From Ascidia mentula (lineage: Eukaryota > Chordata > Ascidiacea > Phlebobranchia > Ascidiidae), in assembly GCA_947561715.1 (NCBI GenBank), contig OX387198.1:5146001-5210000 (forward strand): 64,000 bases of DNA. Reading direction: 5' to 3'. Numbering within the stretch: the first letter of the stretch is position 1; every line of letters begins with the position of its first letter. Below the pieces are notes generated by a model, which was not told where the DNA came from, did no database searches, and was given only the letters and a program-made list of their open reading frames with translations. A program made the translations under genes and the position numbers. Shown piece by piece: positions 47,401 to 56,600 of this stretch.

Positions 47401-50400
47401 CGAACAAATCTACCGTATTTTTGACGCTGTAGTAGACTTCACAGATTGTAGGATCGGTAGCGCTGTAGATTTGAAAGACTCTGTATTCCAAAACCACATT
47501 GCTGTAGGTTATTGTGCCGTTGAAAATGGCAATGTTTCCGCCACCGTCAGCCCCAGTAAAGCTTTGAACCTGCAGATACAGTTATAGTTGTGAGTTGAAC
47601 TCAACAAGGACAAATTGGTTTTGTTTTGAGATTTATATTAATATAAAAGTATGCAAACATTACGTGAAGTGTATTTGACAAAATCGTTTCTAGTTGGGAA
47701 GAACTATTCTTAATATGCAATTTATTGTACAGTTTAATATGAAAAATCATGTTCACTTTACACCACATGAAACAAAACTAAAAGTTGGGTATGATAATGT
47801 GACAAACCAGATTTTACATCCCTAACTTAAAACGTTGATCCTTAAATACTTCACCACGAGAGAGCATAGGGTTAACAGGGGCAGCTTCGGCCACACGAGT
47901 CTAGGCGGTCATGTTAGTCTTTGTTCGCTTTATGACTGAGTGATTTCTTGATCCCACCTACTATCGTATGTGCTTTCCAAAATAGGTGGCTTTGGTGCTG
48001 TCACAAAACTTGCATTTGTAACCACTTACCTGAATGGAATAGCGTCCTGCATCTTCTATCCACATCAGAGCATTAAAAGGATAACCGCTATGGGTTCCAG
48101 CTGTATATCCTGTACGACTACAAATAAAAGTATATATTTATTGTTCATTGCGGTTGGCACATGTTATGCTTGTTATCTTAACCGAATATTTTGCAGTGAT
48201 GCTGGCAAGAGTTCAATCTTTCAATGAAAAGGTCCTAGTCGATAGATAATTTATTTATGCAAAGAAAAATTATTTTCAATTAATTGCAAACCAATTTCAC
48301 CCACTTGAAGAATCGGTCGTAGATGGGACGAGTTATGTTGTCGAAAGGTCCAAAGAAGTTGATCTATTGGACAGAAACAAATTGAAGTGAAATCTACAAC
48401 AAATGTTTAGCGTAGTTTACCCGATTTCCACCGTCGTACATATCACCCCCACCATCTGATATTTCGCTAGTGGAATCGTAGTTATAATGGTAAAAATCGG
48501 TAATGCTGCTTTGGATTATCGCAGAGTACTGATGAAGTTGGTTCAAAGCGGTTCCAATAAAACTGGTGGCTAAAAAATGAGCGATGGCTTGCATTACTAT
48601 GCATGGGTGAGATGATGCCCAGTACTGTATTGTGTCTCAACCATGTGATTTATAAATACAATAAACACAATCAGAACTATTGTGTCTGTAAAAAAGTATT
48701 CCACTCACACTCCAGTGGTGGCGGCCGAGTAACTGACGGTGCTGGAGGTGTTGTGCTCGTCGCAGCTGAAAATCATGGTAAAGTGTTTCGGATTGCTTAA
48801 TTGTTATTGGTCGACATTAAACTGCAAAATCGACGTTCTTTGAGTTGTTTTCGCTGCGTGGCTCAAATTCATGGTTTTATTTTGGGCAAGCACAAAGGGA
48901 AAACAACAGCCTGACTAACTACATATTATAGGAATAGGGATTGGTTAACTTGGAGTTCTTAATTGAGTAATACCGCAACAAGAATGGCGGGGGCGGCGAA
49001 CCCAAGATTGCGTGGGAGACCACATTGAAAACTCATAACATTTCGAAAGCAAGCACATTGTAGAAAACCAACAATTTTCGCCCCAGTGAACCAGGACAAA
49101 GCGGTCCTAATCTTAGGAGGAATTACTGGGTGGCTTAGGCCCCAGCAAAATTACACTGGGTCAGTTCCACTGCACTTGCACCAGTCTCGTTTTATTGTAG
49201 AACCGAAATTGGTCTTCTTTATTGGATAAAGAAGCGATATGATAAGTACAGGGTGGGTTTCTGGTCAGTCCAAACAACAGGATATCGCGAGGTCATTTCT
49301 TCTCACTGACCAATCCCTGAATAAAGACGACGGACAATCTTTGTAAATCTCCAGAGTCACGGTTCTTATATGCGATCAGACAAATCGGTGTCGGCGAAAT
49401 CTTCTACCTCCCCACGCATAAACATTCCAACCAAATTTGCTGCACCTAAGACTTTCTGCATTTCTGCAAGCTTTCACCTGGATACGACTTAGTCGTTTAG
49501 TCCAGCATACGCGTTGTGGTGCTGGTCGTTATGGAGACATTTGTATTTATATAAATGGTGCTGACGATACGAAAAATGTATATCAGTAAAAACGAAACCC
49601 GAGTGATTAAACACTGGAATTGTCGCAACCGATAAGGTCCCCTGTAAAGGATTTCAATCGCCATCCTTCCTTTCTTTTCTTATCTTGTACGAACTTCTGT
49701 TACAATGATTGCTCAATTGCACACAACAAACGCGTAAGGAAAAAGAAAAAAGGCGACAGGCCGCAACCCGACACTTAGAGAACTAATAAAGCAAACGAAG
49801 AAAACCAATATGCGACACTATTAGGGAAATTATGCCTTGCACTCATACAGTACCATTTTTTGCATATGTTCTTTTGATACGTGAAAATATATCGTACCAT
49901 AACCACAAGAATATTTGGTGATTGTTTTTTGCGCGCGAATCTCTCAGACCAGCGTAATCAAAGCGTTTTCTTGTTCTTTAATGGCAACTTACATTAAATG
50001 ATTTTTATAAACAGTCATTTTTTTATTTGTTTGCATTAAATCCTGGGCATATGGCAAACCCTGTGAAAGTCATGTGAATTTTGTTCGGCGTTGGCATTTT
50101 TTCATTAGTTTTTTGCGAGGTAACATTGATTACCGACAGCGGTCACATAATAGCGGTGATATTATAACAAAAATATGCTGAAAGGGCCCTTGCCGTAGGA
50201 AACAGTATTAGCAAGTGATTGAACGTATAGACTTGACATATCATGCATAATAATGTACGTCGTAAATATAACCTAACTTAAAAAAAAGGCGAGAGACACT
50301 AACCGTCAGTGACCGTCTCCACTATTTCCACACCTGAAACAAATTGCAAAAATTTGTTAACAGAGAGAACACATAAGAAAAATTACAATCTAAAAATCAT

Positions 50401-50494
50401 TCAAAACAAAACAAAAGCAAAACATACGCAACAAAAAATTACCATTTGTGACTAAAAATAAGGTCAAGATGGCGAATGCTGAGAGCAAGTTCAT
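15177..50494 (-). CDS. Giant secreted modular protein: signal peptide, Thr/Pro linkers, 15 tandem ~220-residue modules, Cys-rich C-terminal region; family not recognised
   Basis: One continuous minus-strand gene of roughly 106 small exons; predicted length is about 4,300 residues (hand estimate). Exon 1 (50494-50443) encodes MNLLSAFAILTLFLVTN, a clean signal peptide. Linker exons 50333-50304 and 48765-48709 follow. Fifteen modules then run to about 17890, followed by a Thr/Pro linker at 17828-17716 and seven C-terminal exons (17403-15177) ending at a TAA. Each module has six exons: a (to DGG[N/G]DMYDGGN), b (~20 residues, FGxxxx...Y), c ([Y/H]PFxxLMWI), d (GAD...EYxVFQ...DPTIxEVY), e (NWQSSGG or WxSSPV ... 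GY[T/M]L) and f (GRxIxxxEVxxAM). Module borders are phase 1, so whole modules can be added without a frameshift. No TM or GPI-like tail is visible, so secretion is inferred. An AATAAA at about 15010-15015 could be the polyA signal. Exon borders in the modules were checked for representative copies only. A split into smaller genes is possible, but no internal start or stop was found. Confidence 0.8.
21116..21423. mobile_element. Small foldback element (about 305 bp) in the M14 c-d intron
   Basis: Terminal inverted repeats of about 37 bp lie at 21117-21155 and about 21383-21422. They share GCTGAATACTGCTCTTCT and AGCAAACTTTATTTT and their complements, with a few mismatches. The interior has CGACGTTTC twice and TCAGCCTTCATCAGG. 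It occupies the intron between two module exons and has no counterpart in the otherwise very similar M12 intron, so it inserted after those copies separated. No coding capacity: a MITE-like non-autonomous element. Confidence 0.7.
24108..24271 (-). mobile_element. tRNA-derived SINE-like copy with a tRNA-Thr(GGT)-like head
   Basis: On the minus strand 24271-24201 folds like a tRNA. It has a partly paired acceptor (CTCCTG..CGGGAG), the D-arm/A box TAGCTCAGTTGGTAGAGC, and a perfect 5-bp anticodon stem TGGGC/GCCCA around loop CTGGTTA (anticodon GGT, Thr). It also has a B-box-like AGTTCAAACC. The T stem is poorly paired, so it is not a functional tRNA. The following ~90 bp (24200-24108) recur in diverged form at about 54870-54955, which makes a SINE family more likely than a lone tRNA pseudogene. 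It sits in the M13 b-c intron. Confidence 0.6.
25027..31266 (-). repeat. Module triplet 4 (M10 type I, M11 type II, M12 type III)
   Basis: A linker exon (about 31266-31150) is 5709 bp from its counterpart in triplet 3. M10 spans about 30886-28907, M11 about 28737-26741 and M12 about 26512-25027. M11 has an extended linker (extra STTPPASTTS relative to M5 and M8). The M10 c-d intron contains the ~215-bp insert (about 30035-30250) also seen in M1. The M10-M11 intron (28738-28906) is about 110 bp longer than its counterpart in triplet 3. Confidence 0.78.
30035..30250. repeat. Intron insert, copy 1 (M10 c-d intron)
   Basis: A stretch shared with 47800-48000 in the equivalent intron of M1, with common words such as CACCACGAGAGA, TTGATCCCACCT, GTGCTTTCCAA and ATAGGTGGCTTTG. 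M4 and M7 keep only its last ~40 bp before the next exon. No coding potential or clear tRNA head was found. Confidence 0.6.
31509..36975 (-). repeat. Module triplet 3 (M7 type I, M8 type II, M9 type III)
   Basis: It starts with the linker exon at about 36975-36856. M7 spans about 36600-34978, M8 about 34921-33188 and M9 about 32969-31509. It is nearly identical to triplet 2 across exons and introns: for instance, 33001 onward equals 38648 onward (offset 5647). The M7 c-d intron lacks the insert found in M1 and M10, as M4 does. This pair is the youngest duplication, or is being homogenised by gene conversion. Confidence 0.8.
37180..42320 (-). repeat. Module triplet 2 (M4 type I, M5 type II, M6 type III)
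   Basis: It opens with a Thr/Pro linker exon (about 42320-42213; TTAVPTTSANPTTQTTASST). M4 spans about 41975-40480, M5 about 40427-38838 (linker VVPPPPAPTMPPFSILPLS) and M6 about 38615-37183. Introns match triplet 3 almost base for base. For example, the ~190 bp from 40561 matches that from 35062 with about one difference by eye. Equivalent points are offset by roughly 5.5-5.7 kb. Exons appear intact, with the motif DGG[G/N]DMYDGGN present in all three copies. Confidence 0.8.
45601..46050 (-). mobile_element. Short direct-repeat element containing the 3' half of tRNA-Leu with CCA (TRIM/LTR-remnant or retroposed tRNA candidate)
   Basis: Two ~60-bp direct repeats (45607-45663 and 45965-46022) share CAATACTCAACATAG and GACAATAATGCAAC. 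Between them, plus strand 45868-45904 reads like the 3' half of a tRNA-Leu: the variable arm CTCC..GGAGGCGT, T loop GTTCGAATCCCAC, acceptor TTCTGAC, then ACCA. Read on the minus strand it starts TGGTGTCAGAAGTGGGA, which is what a tRNA-Leu primer-binding site of an LTR element looks like. It is preceded there by ...CTACA, as an LTR end would be. The match runs longer than a usual primer site, so a copy made from a mature tRNA is also possible. It lies in the M2 a-b intron. Confidence 0.5.
47800..48005. repeat. Intron insert, copy 2 (M1 c-d intron)
   Basis: The counterpart of the insert in the M10 intron, same position and orientation but clearly diverged. Its presence in the first and last type I copies and its truncation in the middle two is informative about the order of duplication. 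Confidence 0.6.
48709..50494 (-). other. N-terminal exons and large second intron of the giant modular gene
   Basis: Exon 1 is 52 bp (17 codons plus one base) and encodes the signal peptide. Exon 2 is 30 bp (VEIVETVTD) and exon 3 encodes a Thr/Pro linker (ATSTTPPAPSVTRPPPLE). All borders are phase 1. The intron 48766-50303 is the largest non-module intron of this gene, and I see no gene or clear repeat in it. Upstream of the start, a TTTATAGA at about 50612 is a weak TATA candidate. Confidence 0.7.
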
Positions 50495-51533
50495 CCTGCT
50501 CAACACTTCTCTACCTATAATTTCTGAAACTTACAATGAAGATGTCGGAAAAAATACTGTATACAACCTTTTTAGAAATCCATGTTACTACTAAAGCACA
50601 ACTGAGAGTCTATAAACGGCATTAAAATATTAAAGTAAAAAAGTTCTTATTACAGTGCTTTGCATTTATTCGCGCTATTCGACGCCCAAAGCACAAATCC
50701 ATACAATTGATGGACAACAACTGCCACTCAAACATGTCCTTTCTCCTGTGCATATCTTAGCACATGTGCTTGCCAAATTGACTGGAGGCCACTACTTAAG
50801 TGACCACAAACAAGTAAAAAAACTTTTTCTTTCGCAAAACGGTCATCAGCTTGTTCACAAGCCATAAAATATCCCGTCTTTCGCACAATGATAGTCGCAG
50901 AGGTAATTTTTCGCGCCGGGGCAAAAAAAGGTTTAATCCCATTTGCGTGCTAACCTATCCCTATGACCAGTCCCATGTTTAAGAAATCACGTTTATAGAA
51001 ACACAAACACAACTATAATGCCAAGGGTTAAGATGCTGGAAATTCTTCGTTAGTATCTGAATTAGTAATAAGCACACAATAATCACAACAACCGTGCGAT
51101 TTTGCAATAGTTGTTGTTCAGTTATTGTCCCTATGTTCGTGTTCGTTGGTTCTGACTTGACAAAATAATCCTGCAATTTGTTGCTGAGGCTGCCAGGCTC
51201 AAAAGTTTTAAAATATTTTCTGGTTGAGTTGAAACATTTTGTTGAAGCTCAAATTTACAGTGCGCAAAATCTGCTTTGTTTCACTTCGCAACGCAATCTG
51301 AAATACCCTGAACTAAACAATAATACCTTCCAAAATTAGCAAGACACATTTTTCTACAGTTAGTTTTATTTTAAACGTGTTATTAGCTGGACGTCATCAG
51401 ACAATGTTTGACCCGCTTACAAAAGTCAGACATAATCAAGTTTATACGACGCAAATAAATCAAGCTTAGACGACGCAAATAAATCAAATTTCAAAGAAAC
51501 GTCAACTTTAAATGCGTCCTGGAACTTTGTGGC
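50495..51533. other. Intergenic region between the two modular paralogs
   Basis: About 1.0 kb between the stop of the upstream paralog and the signal-peptide exon of the giant gene. It should hold the 3' UTR of the former (an AATAAA on the minus strand at about 51365) and the promoter of the latter. No further gene seen. Confidence 0.5.
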
Positions 51534-53629
51534 TTACAGAACCCCGTCATTCATTTCCCAGCTGTGGTATGTATTATCCCATTCCTCCATAAAGCTCATC
51601 CAGCTGTGGAAGTCTTCCTTCCACGGCTCCAGCATGGCCTGGGTGAGACCTACATGACCAGTTTAATATTTAATTGCCATGCCATTTACAAAAATACGGT
51701 TGAAGCTTAGAGCCAGGTGCATGTTTACCATTGTACTTGTTGTCCAAACAGTAGCACAACTGACAGTTGAAGAAATCATATGTGCAGGTGTACTGAGCGG
51801 GATCCCTACACCTTATACCCGTCAGGTGGCGGCAATGAGGCACCTCTGGTAGTGGACGGTACAGCGAATCCAAACTTTCACTGAAAATTGGAACGTTAAA
51901 TGTTTCGTGACTTTTATTTTTTCGTATTTGCAGGTGCTTACACCCATCTGTTGTATGATCGTTGCCAACGTGGCAGAGACACGGAACGCCATTTTGCGTA
52001 CGCCTTCAGCCACTCTGTTGAAATCCTTGCACGACTGTTGTTCACAGCGATCTCTGCAAGGTAAAGATTTTACGACTTGAAAATCTATCTGAAACTGGAA
52101 ATCGATATAATACCAATATATAAAATTTGCCGTGACATTTTGTTGCTGACGATACCAGGCATAATATTCAATAATTCAAAGCTCTTCTGGCAAATAATTA
52201 TTAGTTTGGTCGACATTTCGGTCGTTCCAGAAGAGCCGTGAATGATTGAATTTGCTGTGACATGTAACGATAAATTGGAATGAAGTTGTGAATTACATTA
52301 CAGATGCATGTAAACATTATGCTTCGTTTTATAAGTTGGTTATGTCTTAGTATAATCATATTTCACTCTGTACATGTTTAACGAAAATATAATCTTGTAT
52401 CAGGTAGGTTTCTGCATAGCGTTAAAACAAATGGTTCTCACTAGGACACGAAGATATCTCAAGGACAGAAAGGGAATCAAGGACAACGTTTGCTGCTTGT
52501 AGGACGTAGTTGTAGAGTTCGGGATGCTGGAAGTCAAAAATGTATCGAATGGCTTCCAAACTGCACTGGTGTCTTACAGTGGGTACGAAACCGTCGCGGA
52601 ACTTTCGGTAAGCCCTTGAAAAAAATCCATGTTTTATCGGAAACTTCTTGTGGCATACCACACTGACCTAAAAATCTTTTTAATTATTATTTTAGTATTA
52701 CCAGGCCAAATGCCCGTTTGTAAAAGGTAAAAATTCGATAATATGATTTTTAACGAGAAACCCATACTGTTGATTTGTCAATGCTGCGTGACTTGAGAGA
52801 AATTCATGTAACCACATCTACACTTACATGCAAATTTCTCCAGCTGTTCTTGCGCCAACATAAGCGTAGTAGAAATGCGTCAGGTTCGAGATCAGACCCT
52901 CAGTTGCCCTGGGATGACAGAGGAAGAAATCTGTCATGTTGTTGAAGGCAGGATCAAAGTGATGAGGAAGAGAGGACTTTTGGCAGAAGGAGTTAATCGG
53001 ATCGTAGGAGTAGCAAGTAGGACTGGAGAAAGCCAGATATCGAATTTGCTGGATGATAAACTAAGAAGAGAAAGAAGATATGAAATTAGTATCTCTAAAC
53101 CACTTTTGAAACTTTAAATGAAGTAATTTTTTAGAGTAAAAAAGTTATAAAGTAAACAGGCAATTATAATCTGTCATATTTCTGCACAAAGCGACTATGT
53201 GAAATTGATTTCACCATTAATCAAGACGAGTTTGTTGCAAGATAGTTACTTAGAATATGTGTTTGTGTATAATTTCTTGCTTTGCAACATGTAAAACCAA
53301 CCTGAATATCGAAGGGGATATTGTATCTCCGGAACACGTTCGGTCCGTGACCACTCGCGCATTGCGTTAATTTGTTGGCGACACAGTGAATCACTGTGTT
53401 GATATTGGATCTAACAACACAGGCAATTAGAAAATCAAGGGGCACAACAACAAATAGTAACAGTTTGAAGGGTATAGGACACAACAAAGGTATACGATCA
53501 ACATGCGTTTTTGTCATTACCTGCACTGGTTCGGGTCTGAGTAAGGAGCATCCGCTGTAAATGCACTCTCGCAAGACCAAACCCTCCTGATGGCTTCTCT
53601 GAGACTGCACGATGGGAGGAAATCAAGGT
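51534..53629 (-). other. C-terminal Cys-rich region of the three-module paralog, seven exons
   Basis: Exons: 53629-53521, 53410-53302, 53060-52828, 52614-52442, 52053-51942, 51880-51729 and 51649-51534. The sequence parallels the giant gene's C-terminus, including LPSCSLREAIRRVWSCESAF, CASGHGPNVFRRYNIPFDI, CYSYDPINSFCQKSSLPHHF, FLCHPRATEGLISNLTHFYY and CTYDFFNCQLCYCLDNKYNG. Cysteine spacing is conserved. Exon 52053-51942 must be read as IAVNNSRARISTEWLKAYAK. In that frame several differences from the paralog are synonymous third-position changes, which confirms it. Confidence 0.8.
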
Positions 53630-56600
53630 CTTAAAACATAGAAATTCCTTTTAACTATTGGTGACAAATCAAAAATCGTATTTTTTCGGTTTAGACAGAA
53701 ACCCCCTTTGTACTTTTTTGTGAAATAACAGTAATACATTTATTCTATAAATGTTGACTATGTTTGTCTCATACTCGTCTGAACAGTGACATGTACAAGC
53801 ATCCAATGCTAATCTTTTACAAAGTCGGCAAATTCACGATTAACAATGTTTTAGACACATTGAATGGCACTGATTGGGTCCAGCAGAGGAGAAGCGAGTG
53901 CAACAGGTAGAACCGAGACCAAATCAATAATTCTTTACAATGCGAGACAACAGCATGCCCACCAAACTCTACAGAATAGTTACTTAAATGTTTGTGACTG
54001 ATCTATCAGCACTAAGCTATCTCACATACATTAATTTGTTTCAACATAGGTATTGGCTACTAAAATTTACCAACCTGACACAGGAGGTGGTGGAGAACCA
54101 GTGGGTGTCGTGAAAGTGGGTGAAAATGTGGGAGTTGGTGTCGGTGGCGGTGGAACCACTGCAAGTTATAATTCTTGTAAGACTCTTATAATCGCCATGA
54201 TAGGGACAAAAACCTCACCTTGTGCAAAGCAGTGAGCAATTGAATACATAGCGTTGTAAATCTCGTATGACTCGATGAATCGGCCGTTTGCACTAAAACA
54301 AACCAATGGATTCAATGGATCACTGCGGGGGCAACATTATACTGAGGTGAATTTGTGAACCAGATGATGTAAGTAGTGTGCAAATGATCAACTTAAACAA
54401 ACGGTGAGACACGAAAACCTCATGTACAAACTGCATAACCCAATTGGTACCAGCATGAGGGGAATAATCTTTCGGCAAAATACTGGCGTGCTTTGCTCTT
54501 TAACGGAAGGTGGCAACACACATTCAATATTCATGCACTGCAACGTTTTTTTATGTCACGTTATTTATATCAGTTCGTATTTTTACTCATGTGGATTGGT
54601 CTGATAATAAGATCTTTCTTTTATGAAACGTTTAACCCTTTCCATAAAAGTATCCGGAACATATACCAACGGTATACTGCTGTTGTATACTGTTGTATAA
54701 GTGAATCAAGAACTTTTTAAGTGCAAGTTTCCTTTACAAAAAAAACAAACAATTAACAGCTGCCCAAGCAGCGCAGTAATGTTCAAGTAATCGCAAGATT
54801 GGCAGGATCGCCCTACTGCGCAGGTCGTCACTTGGTGATCACAGCTATCGTATCGAAATCACAAGGTTTACTGGCTTCGCAGCCCTGGCATTGCAGCCTA
54901 ACTGGATCAGCCACCTTTTCCCGACAAGTCAAAGCGAGATTTGAGAAATCGGTCTATCAGCTAATCCAGCTAAGCTGCAATGTCTGGGTTTCGAAGCCTA
55001 TAAACTTAACCAGCTGCCCAAGTTGGTGTGTTTTATTCATACCTGGACAGAAGGGTGTATCCTAGGAACATACGCCTTGGTGAGTCGCCCAACGTCGCTA
55101 TGTTGGTAAGTTGATCAGTGTTGCTCGAAAACGAGGTGTAGAAGTTGTAACCCCCTGACGATTGCCAGTTCTGCAAAAACATAAATGTCTTTCAGTTTTC
55201 TTTTATTATGAAATAAAAGCTTTTATAATTTCACTCGCACAGCGAAACTTCTGCAACGTGTTGGGTACGATTGGTCTGACTACATAAAAGCAAAAACCAA
55301 ATGGATCTACACAAGACGTATATGGCACATTCTGAGTTACAGTAAAACGTGGACCTAAACGCTCAACGTCGATCACCTTTACTTCGTGGCTTTTTGTTCT
55401 CTTTTGTTTTTTTAAAGAAAGTAAATCATAAAAACAGATCGTTAACAGCTTACGTAGTTCCTGACACTGTAGTAAACTTCGCAGATGGTCGGGTCGCGGA
55501 AAGATGCCCCTGATATCTGAAACACCCTGTATTCCACTGTGACATCGTTATAATAGATGGTGCCTTGGGTAGTTGTGATGTTTCCAGTTCCATCGGCTCC
55601 AGCGTCGCCGGAAACCTAAATGGTTGAAGCTTTACAAGAAACCCAACCAAATGAAGTTGGGCTTTATAACCTATGGTATAGTGTAGAAACAAACAGCACA
55701 TAGATTTCGCAATCTTGTAAAGAACGTTCACCTGCGGCTGCTTTTAATGGTAATTGTAAGATTTAATTGTACTGTGCGCAGGGAATCGCAAATTTCTGGT
55801 TCTGTAGAAGCTATTTTGACTCAAACTATCACTGCTTTATGGTTCAGGCTATCGATAAACAAAAACAACGATCGTTTTAGTCGGAATTGTCATTGCTACT
55901 TACCTCAATGGAATAACTGCCACCACCTTCCCCAATCCACATTAGAGCATTAAAGGGGTAGCCAGTGTGTGTTCCCGCTTGGTATCCAATTCCACTGTAA
56001 AAATACATATATATATCAATAGGCGCCCGTTCTACCTGCACACCAAGCACAAACATCATGAAAATATTTACCTGTTAAGTTGGTTTAACTATGATTAGGG
56101 TAAGTTATATACAATTTAACTCACTATGTAACTTGATCGTAGTTGGCTCGCGAGCGGTTATTGTACGGTCCGCCGAAGTACACCTGAAATGCCCAAGAAA
56201 CACTATTCAAATATCACCGACCTAACCAACTATTGTACTTAATTGGTTACCTGATTTCCGCCGTCGTACATGTCATTACCGCCGTCGTTAATACTATTAA
56301 ATCCATCATATCGATAGAAGAAAAAGTCGTAAACGCTGCCAGTGATTGAATATGAAGAATAGTGCAGACATGTGAACACAGAGCCGACAAAAGTATCGTC
56401 TAAAATAATTACCAAGGTTAGATAAATTCCATATCATACCTATCACTGGGTGGTGCTAGTAAGCATATATATATATATTCCAACATAAGCGAAATACCGT
56501 TGTTTCGTTGATCACCATTGCATATTTTGCGTTAAGCACAACATTACAGTTAGACCGGCTAAATATTACTTGGTCGCCAAACAATGTTGATTTAGCTGGT

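Larger units (their letters stand above)
42560..48569 (-). repeat. Module triplet 1 (M1 type I, M2 type II, M3 type III)
   Basis: M1 spans about 48569-46765. Its first exon (48569-48421) reads TSFIGTALNQLHQYS...YDSTSEISDGGGDMYDGGN; exon b gives INFFGPFDNITRPIYDRFF and exon c GYTAGTHSGYPFNALMWIED. M2 spans about 46703-44322 with a short linker VVPPFSIFPLSRSLQAIRYF; its motif is slightly changed (DGGGDMYDSGN). M3 spans about 44017-42560 with a Thr/Pro linker and the type III signature RRSLQAVRDFANRILQHVNN...ISDGGNDMYDGGN and ESSQDHPFVALMWIGGNNTV. It is more diverged from the inner triplets, including in its introns, than those are from each other. The M1 c-d intron carries a ~215-bp insert also seen in M10. 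Confidence 0.78.

Noticed and set aside
47933..48230. Plus-strand open frames opposite module exons (also 31145-31405, 34873-35247, 36854-37120, 40372-40746)
   Set aside because: They repeat with the module array because they are antisense to its exons and linkers. They have no start context or family residues.
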